Source of the DNA: Hibiscus mutabilis
Taxonomy: Eukaryota; Streptophyta; Magnoliopsida; Malvales; Malvaceae
Direction of reading: 5' to 3'
Length of the DNA stretch: 64,000 nt
Assembly: GCA_019671005.1 (NCBI GenBank)
Contig: CM033726.1
Span: 24,438,440 to 24,502,439, forward strand
Position numbers and translations under genes: made by a program
Shown: piece after piece, positions 23,585 through 34,535 of the stretch
Layout: each line of letters begins with the position of its first letter
How positions within the stretch are numbered: the first letter of the stretch is position 1
The notes under the pieces: generated by a model
What the model saw: only the letters and a program-made list of their open reading frames with translations
Database searches by the model: none
What the model was told of the DNA's origin: nothing

Positions 23585-24110
23585 CTAATTTTTTTCCACA
23601 TTTGTTTATACAAAAAAATATATTATTTTTGGTCCCAAAGAGACTTGAACTTGCGAGCTTGATATAAAAAGAGCAATGCTCTAACTAACTAAGCTATCAA
23701 AACAATAAATCATTTAGATTTCATTAGTTCTCTTTGGTGCAATTTTTTTTAGAAAAAAAACTTAGTCTACATTATCCAGCTGTGCTCTTATTTGAATTAT
23801 TAATGAACACAATTTAGATTTTAATCTACTTTCTAAAAAATATTGTAATTTCGAGCTGGTCCACACTTGATCTACTTTTTATATGAATTTAGTATTTGTC
23901 ATACGAGACTCGAACATGCAAAATTCGAGTCATGAGACCAACACTTTAACAAACTAAACTAAAATATCAATAAATGTAATTTTATCAAAGCTCTTTTGGT
24001 TGCATTTATTTAAACTTTCATCCACTTATGAAATCCAAACAAAAAAAAAACCAGAATTCATTTCACTTTTATTCCACTTTCTAGTAGATGTATTGATATA
24101 AGGTTGGTTT

Positions 24111-24468
24111 TGTAGCGACTAAAATTCAAAAAAACTTTTAATTTAAAAGTTAAAAGGAGTGGTCCCTCATTTTTTACAATTTTTGGATTGAATTTTCGAA
24201 AATAGTTACTTTAAAAATTAAAGACTATGAGTCGTCACCGGTCATTTATTTTCTAAAAAGAGTAGACCGAACACAGAAAATAAAACTAGAGATTCAAAAA
24301 TAGTTTAGGTTCAGTAGTCGATTACGCGTGGGGAAGGATTAGCACCCCTACGACACCCAAAATTGGTATCTAAAAGGGTTCGTATCGTAAATGCAAAGAC
24401 ATCTAAAAATTCGGTTTAATTTAAAAACTTGACCCCAAATGAATGCACGTGACATCGAAAAATACCTC
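24111..24468 (-). repeat. Element X 3' LTR, distal part
   Basis: The first ~215 bp match 56,531-56,745 with roughly one difference in eight to ten bases by eye. The next part contains a GGGGAAGGATTAGCACCCC motif that I remember from many plant LARD/Ogre-like repeats. It breaks at the insertion of the chromovirus complex; the last five bases, ACCTC, resemble ACATC at 46,749. Confidence 0.75.
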
Positions 24469-24519
24469 TGTAACACCTGTTATTTAAAACAATGAATGAA
24501 TGAAAATAAAATGAGGGAA

Positions 24520-24592
24520 TTACAACCAATGGGTTTGAACCCATGACCTTGGCTGCACAAATAGGTGCAGAAACCATTTGAGCTAAGGCTCC
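24520..24592 (-). pseudogene. Antisense tRNA-like module within LTR a
   Basis: On the minus strand an A box (TAGCTCAAATGG, complement of 24,574-24,585) and a B box (GGTTCAAACCC, around 24,531-24,541) stand at tRNA distance. All four LTR copies of this family in the window carry it. Confidence 0.5.
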
Positions 24593-25299
24593 AAGTCTGA
24601 TATGGGTTACCGTGTTTAATTATTAAACCTATCATGGTTCGGTTAGAAAGTAAATAATAAAACATGTCTGACCTTTCATCTCCTTTTTTATTCGAATCAA
24701 TAACCAGAAATACCCAAAATTCCTCTCACCTACCCCTTAATCAGCCGTCGTCTGATCTACCACACCGCCGGGCCGTGTGTGTCACCGCTGGCACGCCCTT
24801 GATCGTTGGACAAGCTCAAACAAAACCCCTCTAGCCACTCTCTCAACTGCCATTGTAATCGACGAAAATTAGAGGTTTTAGGTTCAATGAACCTAGGTTT
24901 AAACCCTTTTTGGTCTGTCTTTGTTTTCGGTTGCCACAGAGTCTATTCATGGTTTGGTTGCCATCATCGTCTTCCCCGTGTCAAGACAGTTCTTCTGTCA
25001 TCGGTCGACTGTCAAACTACCACTGTTGAGGCTTCATCGGAGACCACCGCCATTTTTTTGTTTTGGGTAAGATAAGGTAATTTTTTATTTTTTGTTTGAT
25101 TTGAGTTCCAGTGGTGTTAAATTAGATTCTGGTGAAAATTTGGAGAAAAAAGTGACATTTTGGGACTTTTTCGGCCATGTAAGGCTACGCGTGAGCCCGA
25201 CGCGCCAGCCGATGCGTTGTTCGGCCGCCGTGACCAATTCACCTGTAAACCGGTCCGATCTAACCCGGTCTAACCTGAACCCGTTTCGAACCTGACCTG

Positions 25300-25480
25300 T
25301 TTGACCCGACCGAGTTAACTCGTCTGAGTCAATCCGTCCGAGTCAACTCATTCGAGTCAACCCATTTGGATCAACTCGTCTGAGTCAATAGTTGACTTTA
25401 ACCATTGAATTCGACCATTAACTTTGATTGCTGACTTCATATGGACGTTAGCGTTGACTTTGACCAAAAAGTCAAATTTT
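25300..25480 (+). promoter_or_regulatory. LTR minisatellite dense in TTGAC (W-box core) motifs
   Basis: GAGTCAACTCGTC-like units of ~14 bp repeat about five times, followed by GTTGACTTTGACCAAAAAGTC. TTGAC(C/T) is the known core bound by WRKY factors. Function is inferred only. Equivalent stretches lie at 35,020-35,130, 45,180-45,350 and, inverted, 33,430-33,730. Confidence 0.45.
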
Positions 25481-26858
25481 TTGAAAATTCCTATTTTACA
25501 TTTTTGATGTCCTGGGTCTATTTTTAAAGCCTGTTTTGCAAAATTCTAACCCAAAAGCCTCAAAAGTCGACCTTTAACCCGAGCATGCATTTTATCAAGT
25601 ATTTTATTTAAGGGTAATTATAATTGAATAAAGGACTGATAAAGATCTTTGTTGGTTAAAGGTACTCACGAATCTCCCGATCGTGCTTACGCCCAGCCCG
25701 TTTCGTTTTGTTCAGCCTCGTGAAACCATAGTGACCCGTATGGCTTTAAATACTCAGTTAATGGTTCTAGTGAAAATATGATTCTTGTAGTAAACTTGAT
25801 CTTTTTATCGATCTAGGTTCCAGCACTACAGCTGAGCGTGGTTCCGGTGCCCAGTAGATTATCCGACCTACCTGACCTTTTTTGAGGTGTGTTCCTTGTG
25901 TGTTATACGATCGTTTTACATGCTATTTAAATGTTTTATACAATGTTTTATAAAACTGATCATGTGCACATGACTGATATGGTAATTTCTCATAAATGAA
26001 ACTTGTCTTCAAATTTGAGCATGATTGTATTGAAAGTTGGAAGCATGCCCTAGTACCTGATATGATAAGTATGCTTAATGGTTACTGCTATTGGATCATG
26101 AATATGTTTATTAATTATTGCATATTATAAGACTGCTTGTACTGAATTAATAGTGTACTTGGGGTTATGATATAAAGTAAAAAGGTTCAGCCCTGATTCG
26201 ATTGGTAATTCTGCCCGATAAGGTTCCTATGCTTCGGCTAGGGTAATTTTGCCCTGACCTATAGTATTCCCTTAGGAGGGTTCCCAAGCCCAATGGGCTC
26301 GGGTTAATGCATATATATATGTGTACGATATCGTTCTGAGGAACTGTATCCTGGAGTACAGATGAAGGGTAGAAAGACTTATAGGAAAAACTTTGGTTGC
26401 TCTTGTAATATGTTTTATTGAAATGATTCATGTCTATCTAAATTAAATAAAATGTTTTTATACACTGTTGGAACACACTAAGCTCCGTAACTCATACCCA
26501 AATCTTTTCCCTTTTAGATACTTTTGGATAGGCTACCCGGACTTGGCTCTTGGAGGATCTACACATTCAGCTATACATTTTGATGTAATGTTTTTATCTT
26601 CCACACTGTCTTATTGGGTGACATGAGCCTATATTTTGTTTCAGTATACTTTTTATATTGTCGTTTATAGTTTTATGATGTAATCATATTTTGTTGAAGA
26701 TTTTACTGATTACCTTAACTTATTTATGCATAGGATCACTTTATTACTTAGTTGGCCTTTAAACTTTCAAATAATTTTTATGATTAAAATTTTATTAAGG
26801 AATGTGACCTCCAGAGTCAGACTTTACGCACAAGCCGGTCTAGGGGGTTACATTTGGT

Positions 26859-26870
26859 TGGTATCAGAGC
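26859..26870 (+). other. Primer-binding site of copy 3a (initiator Met tRNA type)
   Basis: TGGTATCAGAGC begins six bases after the LTR end. Confidence 0.85.
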
Positions 26871-27044
26871 TTTTGATTTTATAAACCTCGGACTGTGAAT
26901 GAGTTCTAAATAAAATATTTTCTTAAAACATTTTATCAATAAGTTTAATAAAGGCCATGTCACTGAGATTTATATGTTTATCTGTGTACGGTACTCTAGT
27001 GCCAGTTCTGACTCTAATAATCACCTTTGTAGAGATTTCTCGTT

Positions 27045-28260
27045 ATGAGTACCCGTCGAGGACGCTGACCTGCCCGTGGGCGGGGTCGATCAGCGAGATT
27101 TACTAATCCTGTAAATGACCTTGTGGCAGATCCTTTAGCTCCTATAGATCCTTCATTTCCTCCAGATCCTCCCGCCCCTAGCAGATATGTTGTGCCGACC
27201 AACCTACCACCTACTCCTAGCATCGGCATGACGACCTCGATTAGAAGACTGACTATTTCTGGGATAGAGCCTTTGACTGGAGTTACGGATGAGACCTTGA
27301 GTAGACAGTTTCTCCAGCTGATTCATAGTGTAGTCAGAGCATCAGGTATCACTCCTGAATTTTCTATTTCTCAGACCCTAATTACAAATGGGGTCAAGAT
27401 CTTATCGGGATCTCTTAGTGGAGCACCGAACAAGGCTGAGAGTTGGCTGTATGATACTGAGAGACGTATGGACCAATTGGGTTTAGAGCTAGCTAGGAAA
27501 TATTTAGGAACGGTGTCTATGTTGGACGGGAATTTCTACACCTAGTAGGAGTCCGTGGTGAGTAGCGTGCCCCCAGAGAGGTTGACATTTGACTTCTTTA
27601 AAGAGCATTTTAGGAATTGCTTTCTGGGTGAGTGGTTCTTGAGAGAGATGTGCCAAGCATTTAAAGACTTGGTGCAGGGTTCTATGACTGTGGCCGAGTA
27701 TGAGTTGTAGTTTCTGGATTTGCTGAGATATGGTACTAGGTTGGTATCTACTGAGAAGGACCGATGCAATAAGTTTTTGGAGGGCCTTCACATAGTGATA
27801 CGTGATCGAGTGGCCATATATCATGATGAGGTGTTTGAGGAGCTGGTGAATCTGGCCAAGACAGTAAAAGAGATAGAGATTTTGGCAGCTAACTAAAGCA
27901 GTGGTGATAGAGATAGAGGTAGAGATAGGGATCGAGGGTGAGATCGAGACCAAGACCGATATCGATCAGAAAGATTTTATGGCCAGGGAAAGTCTCATAC
28001 ACGCCCTGATAAGAGGGCTCGTAATGCAGGTTATCAGAGGAGTGGTTTGAGTTATAGACTTACGACACCTTAGGGTCCAGCTATCAGGCGGGGTGGTTCG
28101 TTAGGGTTCTCTCCTATATCCGTATATGAGCATTGTGGTAAATTACACCAAGGAGAATGTAGGACGCTATCGGGTGCTTGCTTCCAATGTAGATCTACTA
28201 AACATTTTTTAGAAAGAGTGTCCACACCCACCTTCTACAAATAGAGTATCGACTCAGACC
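27045..28260 (+). pseudogene. gag: Copy 3a gag, broken
   Basis: The ATG at 27,045 opens MSTRRGR, then a TGA stands where an Arg codon is expected, and an Arg/Gly-rich N-terminus continues. From 27,123 the frame is open to 27,545 (ESWLYDTERRMDQLGLELARKYLG). The capsid core continues past a double stop (27,543) with FFKEHFRNCFLGEWFLREM and GSMTVAEYEL. Near 28,130-28,215 the nucleocapsid reads CGKLHQGEC and CFQCRSTKH, with a frame slip before the last Cys. Other stops are at 27,707 and 27,894. Confidence 0.8.
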
Positions 28261-28720
28261 CTTACTTGTTTTTAGACTCTAGCCCGTTCGTAGGCATATG
28301 TTCAGACACTGGTTACAGGTCGTCATTAGGGTAGAGGTTCAGCATCTGTTGCTAGATCTAATAGTCGGGGGCGAACCCATCAGAGTAGGGAACCAGTTAT
28401 AACTGAGGCCAGACAGTCCGCACTTGTTCATGCCACCAAATAGCGTGATAATAGAGATGAGCCGGACGTCATTGTAGGTTCATTTACTATATATTATGTT
28501 CCATATTTTGCATTGCTTGACAACGGCTCCACCCATTCATATATATCGAGATCTGTGTCCTGAGACCTCTAAATTCCAGTTGAGATCACCAAGGATGTAG
28601 TTACCGTTATGAGCCTAGTGGATCAGTTAGTGATCGTGGATAGGATTTTCAGAAGATATCCTCTTGAGGTTTAAGAGGAAAGCTTTCCAGCTGACCTGAT
28701 GGAGATACCGTTAGAAGAGT
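28261..28720 (+). pseudogene. Copy 3a protease region, catalytic triad altered
   Basis: LLDNGSTHSYIS at ~28,513-28,548 aligns with the family LIDSGSTHSFIS, so the D-S-G triad is D-N-G here (28,519-28,527). Stops lie at 28,560 and 28,670. The end of the domain (FDLILGMDWL) opens the next frame at 28,699. Confidence 0.75.
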
Positions 28721-30300
28721 TTGATTTAATCCTTGGAATGGATTGGTTGACCAAACATCGGGCTAATCTTGATTGTGAGTCCAAGAGGGAAACTTTGAAG
28801 ACTTTTAATGACCAGACAATTATTTTAATTGGTGAGATGTTTGGATATCTGTTGAATGTAGTATCTGATATAACTGCCAACAGAATGATCCGAAAGGGGT
28901 ATGGGACCTTTATTGCTTGTATTCTGAATATGAAGGGCTTCTTATCCAAGATTGAGGAAATTCCTACAGTGAAAGAGTTTCTTGATGGTTTTCCTAAGGA
29001 GTTACCTGGACTGGCACCAGATGGAGACGTGGAGTTCAAGATTGAGACTTATTTGGGATCTGTGCCAGTTTTTATGAATCTCTATCATATAGCTCCTAAG
29101 GAGCTTAAAGAGTTAAAGATTCAGTTGTAATAGCTCCTTGATCGAGGCTTTATCTGACCAAGCTCTTCACCTTGGGGAGCTCAAAAGAATGATGGATCTC
29201 TTAGGCTATGTATCGATTACCGAAAGTTGAATAAGCTTACAATAAAAAATAAACACCCTCTGCCCAGGATCAATGACTTGTTCGATCAATTTTGGGGAGC
29301 CTTTGTTTTCTCAAAGATTGATCTTTGATCCAGCTATTATCAGTTGAAGATTAAGAGACCTGATGTTGCGAAGACAACCATTCGTACTAGATATGGGCAT
29401 TACGAGCTTTTAGTGATGCCTTTCAGACTGACTAATGCCCCTGCTACCTTTCTAGATTTGATAAATTGTGTATTTTTGGCCCTATTTAGATCAGTTTGTA
29501 GTGGTGTTTATTGACGACGTTTTGGTCTACTCTCAGTCTGAGGTTGAACATTCTGAGTATCTAAGAATTGTTTTGCAAACTCTCAGAGAGCATCATTTGT
29601 ATGCTAAGTTGAGAAAATGTGAATCCTGGCTTAGCGAGGTGACTTTTCTCAGGCATGTGGTTTCAGCTTGAGGTATTCAGGTTGATCCGAGCAAGATTGA
29701 GGCCATTGTGAGCTGGAGACAACCCAAGAATATTTTTTAGATTCGTAGTTTCTTGGGTTTAGCTGGGTACTACAGTTGCTTTGTTGAAGGTTTCTCCATC
29801 ATTGTTGCCCCTCTAATGAAGCTATTAAGGAAGAATGTTCCATTTATCTGGACTGATGCTCAGCAAGAGAGTTTCGAGAAATTGAAGACATCTCTGACAC
29901 AAGCCCCAATTTTAACCCAGCCTGAGTCTGGAAAGGATTTCACAGTTTATAATAATGCTTCACATTCTGGACTAGGATGTGTTTTAATGCAGGGTGTAAA
30001 GGTGATCGCTTATGCATCATGCCAGTTGAGACCGCACGAGTGTAACTATCCTACTCATGATCTGGATTTGGTTGTTGTGGTTTTTGCCTTGAAGATTTGG
30101 AGACACTATCTCTATGGAAAAAAGTGTTATATCTATACAGATCATGAGATCCTGAATATCTAGTTACACAGAAAGAGCTTAATATGAGACAGCGTCGATG
30201 GCTCAAGCTTCTTAAAGAATAAGATTATGAGATTGAGTATCACCAAGGGAAGGCCACGTTATTGCTGATGCTTTGAGCCGAAAGGCTATTTTTGATTTGA
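28699..30300 (+). pseudogene. Copy 3a reverse transcriptase and RNase H, broken
   Basis: The linker (DLILGMDWLTKHRANLDCESK) and RT N-terminus are open from 28,699 to 29,130. After stops, LCIDYRKLNKLTIKNKHPLPRI and VMPFRLTNAPATF are read around 29,210-29,450. The catalytic FIDD is intact at 29,507-29,518 within the frame 29,468-29,671. RNase H is open from 29,753 to 30,163, but its first Asp is Asn (VYNNASHSGLG). Stops also occur at 29,128, 29,328, 29,669, 29,739 and 30,161. Confidence 0.83.
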
Positions 30301-31777
30301 GGTCCTTATTCGCCAAGATGGTAGTTTGCTGGATGAGCTTCAAGTTAAGTCAACTTTGGTCACGGAAATTAAGGCTAAACAACTTCGGGATAGTTCTTTA
30401 CTATCTGTCATACAGCAGATTGAGCAAGGATCTACATCTATTTATGCCTTTGATCATGATGAGGTTCTGTGTTTTAAGGGTCATTATTGTGTGCCTCACG
30501 ATACCAAGTTGAAGCAAGCCATTCTCTGTGAGGCTCACAGTAGCCCATATCCTATGTATCTCGGTAGAGATAAGATGTACCAAAATTTAAGACAGAGGTA
30601 CCGTTGGGTTGGTATGAAGAAAGATATCTCGGATTATGTGGCTAGATGTTTGACTTGTTAACATGTTAAGGCAGAATATCGGCATCCTTTTGGTCTCTTG
30701 CAGCTTATTAGGATTCTTGAGTGGAAATGGGAACGTATCACAATTGACTTTGTTATCGAATTGTCCTTGACTCTTTCTAAAAAGGATTCGGTCTGGGTGA
30801 TTATTGATCGACTCACCAAGTATGCTCATTCATTCCTGTTTGAGTTACTTATTCTATGGAGAAGTTGGCTAGGTTATATATTTCTAAGATTGTCAGGCTT
30901 CATGGTGTGCCTTTGTCTATTATTTTTGATCGAGATCCGATATTTACTTCTCGGTTTTGGAAAGCCCTTTAGGAGGCCTTGGGCACATGTCTGAATTTTA
31001 GTATGTCTTTCAGAGAGAGTGATTCAGATTCTTGAGGATATGTTGCGGGGATGTATGATCGAATTTCATGGTAGTTGGGAGGATTTCTTACCCTTGGCAG
31101 AGTTTGCATATAGTAACAGCTACCAAGCTAGCATTCATATGGCACCATATGAGGCTTTGTATGGTCACAAATGTCGTACTCCTATCTGTTGGACAGAGTT
31201 GTATGATAGAGGAACTTTGGGTCCTGAGTTGGTTCCAGAGACTGAGGAGACCGTCAGATTCATCCGTGATCTCCTGAAAGAGGCTTTTGATAAACAAAAG
31301 TCTTATACAGATCGGAGGAGAAAAGATATCGAATTCAGTGTCGAGGATCAAGTTTTTCTGAAGGTATCTCAATGGAAGAAAGTTATGAGATTTGGGCGCA
31401 AAGGCAAGCTGAGTCCGAGATTCATTGAGCTGTACCATATTTTAAAGGGAGTCGGGCCTGTTGCTTATAAGCTCGAGTTGCCTCCCCAGCTTAACCGTAT
31501 CCATGATGTATTTCATGTATCTATGTTGAGGCAATACCATACGGATCTAAGTCATATTATACAGGTTCAAGAAGTTGAGCTGAGGCCGGACTTATCGTAT
31601 GAACAGGAGCCTATGCAAATTTTGGATTTTGATGATAGAGTTCTAAGAAACAGACGCATCCCTATGGTTAAGGTCCAGTGGAGCAACCGTAGTCCTGCAA
31701 AGGCCACCTATGACACTGAGGAATCTATGAGAGAGCAGTTACCACACTTGTTCAGCCCAGGTAAATTTCGAGGATGA
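30301..31777 (+). pseudogene. Copy 3a integrase and chromodomain; C-terminal 252 codons open
   Basis: The frame 30,326-30,661 carries the zinc-binding EAHSSPYPMYLG (second His replaced by Tyr) and ARCLTC. TIDFV marks the first catalytic Asp. The second Asp region is out of frame (30,915-30,950), and the segment expected to hold the Glu is lost by a small deletion near 31,000. From 31,019 to 31,777 one frame is open: ILEDMLRGCMIEFHGSWEDFLPLAEFAYSNSYQASI..., then the chromodomain (YEQEPMQILDFDDRVLRNR, VKVQWSN, LPHLFSPGKF). This is the longest undamaged piece of either copy. Confidence 0.83.
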
Positions 31778-31781
31778 AATT

Positions 31782-31801
31782 TCTTTTGGGGAGGGGAGAG
31801 T
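31782..31801 (+). other. Polypurine tract of copy 3a
   Basis: A TTTTGGGGAGGGGAGAGT stretch directly precedes the TG of LTR b. Confidence 0.75.
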
Positions 31802-32180
31802 TGTAACCTGTTATTTTAAAAAAAGAAGAAATGAATGAATAAAAATAAAATAAGGGAATTGCAGCCAAGGGGTTTGAATCCGTGACCTTGGCTGCAAAAA
31901 CAGGTGAGGAAACCATTTGAGCCAAGGCTCCAAGACTGATATGGGTTACCATATTTAATTATTAAACCTATCATGGTTCAGTTAGCAAGCAAATAATAAA
32001 ACATGTATGACCTTTCATCTCCCATTTCTATTTAAATCAATAACCAGAAATACCCAAAATTCCTCTCACCTACCCTTTAATCGGCCATCGTCTGATCTAC
32101 CACACTGTCGGCCCGTATGCGTCACCGTCGGCACGCCCTTGATTGCCATACAAGCCCGAACAAAACCCTTCTAGCCACTC
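31802..32180 (+). repeat. LTR b, first part
   Basis: It starts TGTAACCTG and matches LTR a from 24,469, including the antisense tRNA-like module (31,858-31,930). It is interrupted by a solo LTR. The last five bases, CACTC, are the target duplication. Confidence 0.85.
31858..31930 (-). pseudogene. Antisense tRNA-like module within LTR b
   Basis: A perfect 10 bp stem, GCAGCCAAGG with CCTTGGCTGC (31,861-31,870 / 31,886-31,895), encloses the B-box-like segment. An A-box-like CCATTTGAGCCA complement lies at 31,912-31,923. Confidence 0.45.
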
Positions 32181-33429
32181 TGTAATCCCCTAGATCGACC
32201 TATACGAAAGTCTGAATCTAGAAGATCACATTACTTACCAAAGACTTTTCATGTAAATGTTTAAATGTTTAAAGATTTAAAATCTTTAAAAATAATAGTT
32301 AATTCGAACATAAGTCAAATTAGTTATCCAAAATAAACCATATTAAGTGATATTACATCATAAACCTCATAGGGCAACATAATAAGATATATAGTAACAA
32401 AACATAGGCCCATGTCACCGTAATTGATACAGTCTGGAAGATAGAAATATTACAACAAAGACGAGCACAAAATATATCGATCCTCCAAGTGCCAGATCCA
32501 GTAGCCAATCCAAAAAATATCTCAAAAGAAAGGGTTGAGTGTGTCCCAACATCTGCATACAAAAAAATCTAAAACAATTCAGTTAATTATAAAATTATAT
32601 CAGCAAAACATGCTATAGGGCAACCAAAGTTTTCATTTAAAACCTAGCTACCCTCCAATCGAACACCAATATACATTTTCCCCAAACTGGAGGCTGGTCC
32701 TAGGCCTGAAGGTATAGAAGGCCTATTTGGAGGCTGGTCCTAAACTCAAAAGCGTATGAGGCCTAACTAGAGGTACAGCTGGATCAGGGCTGTACCTGAG
32801 GGTCTCAAATCACTCTCCTAGTAACCCCAATTAAAATAGTTATGCATTAAACAGTAATATCATGAATCACTTGACAGGTATATGTTCCAGTAAACAATAA
32901 CCAGAGAGCATGCTATCAAATAATACAAACATGCATATAATATTTCAAGAAAACATCTTGTGATCAGTTCAGAAAATCATTTCAAACAATTCTTATAAAA
33001 TGGTAATTTAGCACACAAGTAACACACCTCAAAAACTGGTCGGAAACTAATGAGCACCTTCCTCGCTACGATCTGCAGCAGTGCTAGATCCTATGATATA
33101 ACGAATCAGAGTTACTAAAGAGAAATAATAACTTCTAACCCAAATTAATCTATGGAGTTTTAAACATACTGGTAACTATAGGAGGATGTGGATGTGCTGA
33201 TCGGAAAGAGCTGGGCTGAGCAGACGAGAGGTCGAACGTAACTTGAGTACCTTAAAAAAATAATATTTCATGTCATAATCCTTAATCCAAATCTTTTCTC
33301 TTAAATTGAATAATTTAAATACTTATGCATGATCAAATTTAAGGTCAATCTTGAAGGCTTTCGAGTTGGAATTTTGCAAAATGGGCTTCATAATCGGACC
33401 CAAGATGTTGAAAAACATAAAATAGAGGT

Positions 33430-33730
33430 TTTCGGAAAATTTAACTTTTTGGTCAAAGTTAACGCTGACGTCAACAGTCAGCGGTCAGTGGTAAGTGGTC
33501 AACGATCAATGTTGACGTCAGCAGTTTACGCTGACATCAGTGGTCAACAGTTTGACTCAGGTGAGTTGACTCACTGAGTTGACTCAATAGGGTTGACTCA
33601 CTAAGTTGACTCGGTCAGGTTAACTCACTAAGTTAACTCAGTTAACGGGTCGAGTCGAGTCGGGTCAGATCGGGTTGAGTCAGGTTAAATCAGGTCGGGT
33701 TGGGTCAAATTGGTCAGGTCGGGTCATACT
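33430..33730 (-). promoter_or_regulatory. Expanded TTGAC/TGACGTCA-rich block of the solo LTR
   Basis: About ten TTGAC cores (either strand) and two GACGTCA sites lie within ~200 bp, followed by a degenerate GGGTCGAGTC/GGTTGAGTCA run. WRKY and bZIP factors bind such cores in plants. Activity here is inference. Confidence 0.4.
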
Positions 33731-34396
33731 GGACCTGGTTGGACTAGACTGGACCGAACCAGTTTACAGGCGAACCGGTCACGGTGGCTGAAAATCCCCC
33801 TAGCCAGCGCGTGGAATTCACTTGCTGCCTTGCACAGCCCAAAAATGCACGAAATTGTAACTTTTTAGTTGGATTTTTCACCTATATCATTCCTCAACTC
33901 AAAATCATACAAAAACTTATTAGAAAATGACTGAAACTTGCCTATCTTACCTAATCGGTCGAACGCTGGAGAAGGTTCGATTGTGACCGATTGGATGGTT
34001 GGATCTAGTCTGTCATAATGCGGGGAAGACAGTGGTACCACTCGTCTCCAATGGACGATGGAATCGACCAGAACCGACAGAAATCTGACGATAAACCCTA
34101 GATCTCGATGAACATTCAATCAAAATTTCTTAGCAGATGGGGCGACGGCTGTGTGAGTGGCCTTAGGGGTTTTGATTAGGGCTCGATGAGGAACAAACTG
34201 GCGGTAGCAGTGTCGGCCATAGTGCAGCGGTAAGGGAGATCGGACGGTGGTCGGACGATTTTAGTTGGGAGAAAAAATATTTGGGTACTTGATGTTTTGA
34301 TTTAAATAATGGGAAGCTGAAGGGTTTGAATTGGTTTTTATCATTTTCAATTTAATCGTACCATAAAAGGTTATTACTTAAATTAGGAAACCCATA

Positions 34397-34475
34397 TCAG
34401 AAATAGGGCCTAGCTTAAGTGGTTACACCACTTATTTGGGCAGCCAAGGTCACAGGTTCAAACCCCCTTGGCTGT
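34397..34475 (+). pseudogene. tRNA-like module of the solo LTR
   Basis: The A box TAGCTTAAGTGG (34,411-34,422) and B box GGTTCAAACCC (34,455-34,465) are in tRNA order. CAGCCAAGG and CCTTGGCTG make a perfect 9 bp stem around the B box. Confidence 0.5.
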
Positions 34476-34535
34476 AATTCTCCATTTTCCTTATTTTTCA
34501 TTCCTCCTTTCTTTTTTAAAAGGTGTTACACACTC

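Larger units (their letters stand above)
21321..24110 (-). repeat. tRNA-like monomer array, reverse block
   Basis: Nine tRNA-like modules lie on the minus strand at about 21,321-21,397, 21,623-21,685, 21,907-21,985, 22,128-22,190, 22,295-22,368, 22,537-22,612, 22,788-22,862, 23,628-23,702 and 23,893-23,962. The stretch 22,283-22,975 is an inverted, diverged copy of modules and tails in 20,410-21,160. The stretches around 21,250-21,690, 21,835-22,190 and 23,050-23,960 (split by an insertion) are further diverged copies of a two-module unit. The block ends where element X begins. Confidence 0.72.
24469..26852 (+). repeat. LTR a of element 3 complex (2.38 kb)
   Basis: It starts TGTAACACC and ends GGGGGTTACA. 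It contains an antisense tRNA-like module (24,520-24,592), a GAGTCAACTCGTC-type minisatellite with many TTGAC cores (25,300-25,480) and an ACACTAAGC...TTTTAG region (26,470-26,520). The frames at 24,480-25,295 and 26,165-26,431 resemble no protein. Confidence 0.87.
32181..34530 (-). mobile_element. Solo LTR (2.35 kb) of an element-3-related family, inverted
   Basis: The ends are TGTAATCCCC and GGTGTTACA, flanked by perfect CACTC duplications (32,176-32,180 and 34,531-34,535). LTR b continues on both sides. The reverse complement aligns with LTR a: the tRNA-like module (34,397-34,475), the TTGAC-rich minisatellite (33,430-33,730) and the ACACTAAG-type region correspond. No internal domain is present, so it is the product of LTR-LTR recombination. 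The small frames inside (32,353-34,119) look non-coding. Confidence 0.88.

Noticed and set aside
27014..27953. Minus-strand frames opposite copy 3a gag
   Set aside because: The + strand carries clear gag homology; the minus frames are shadows.
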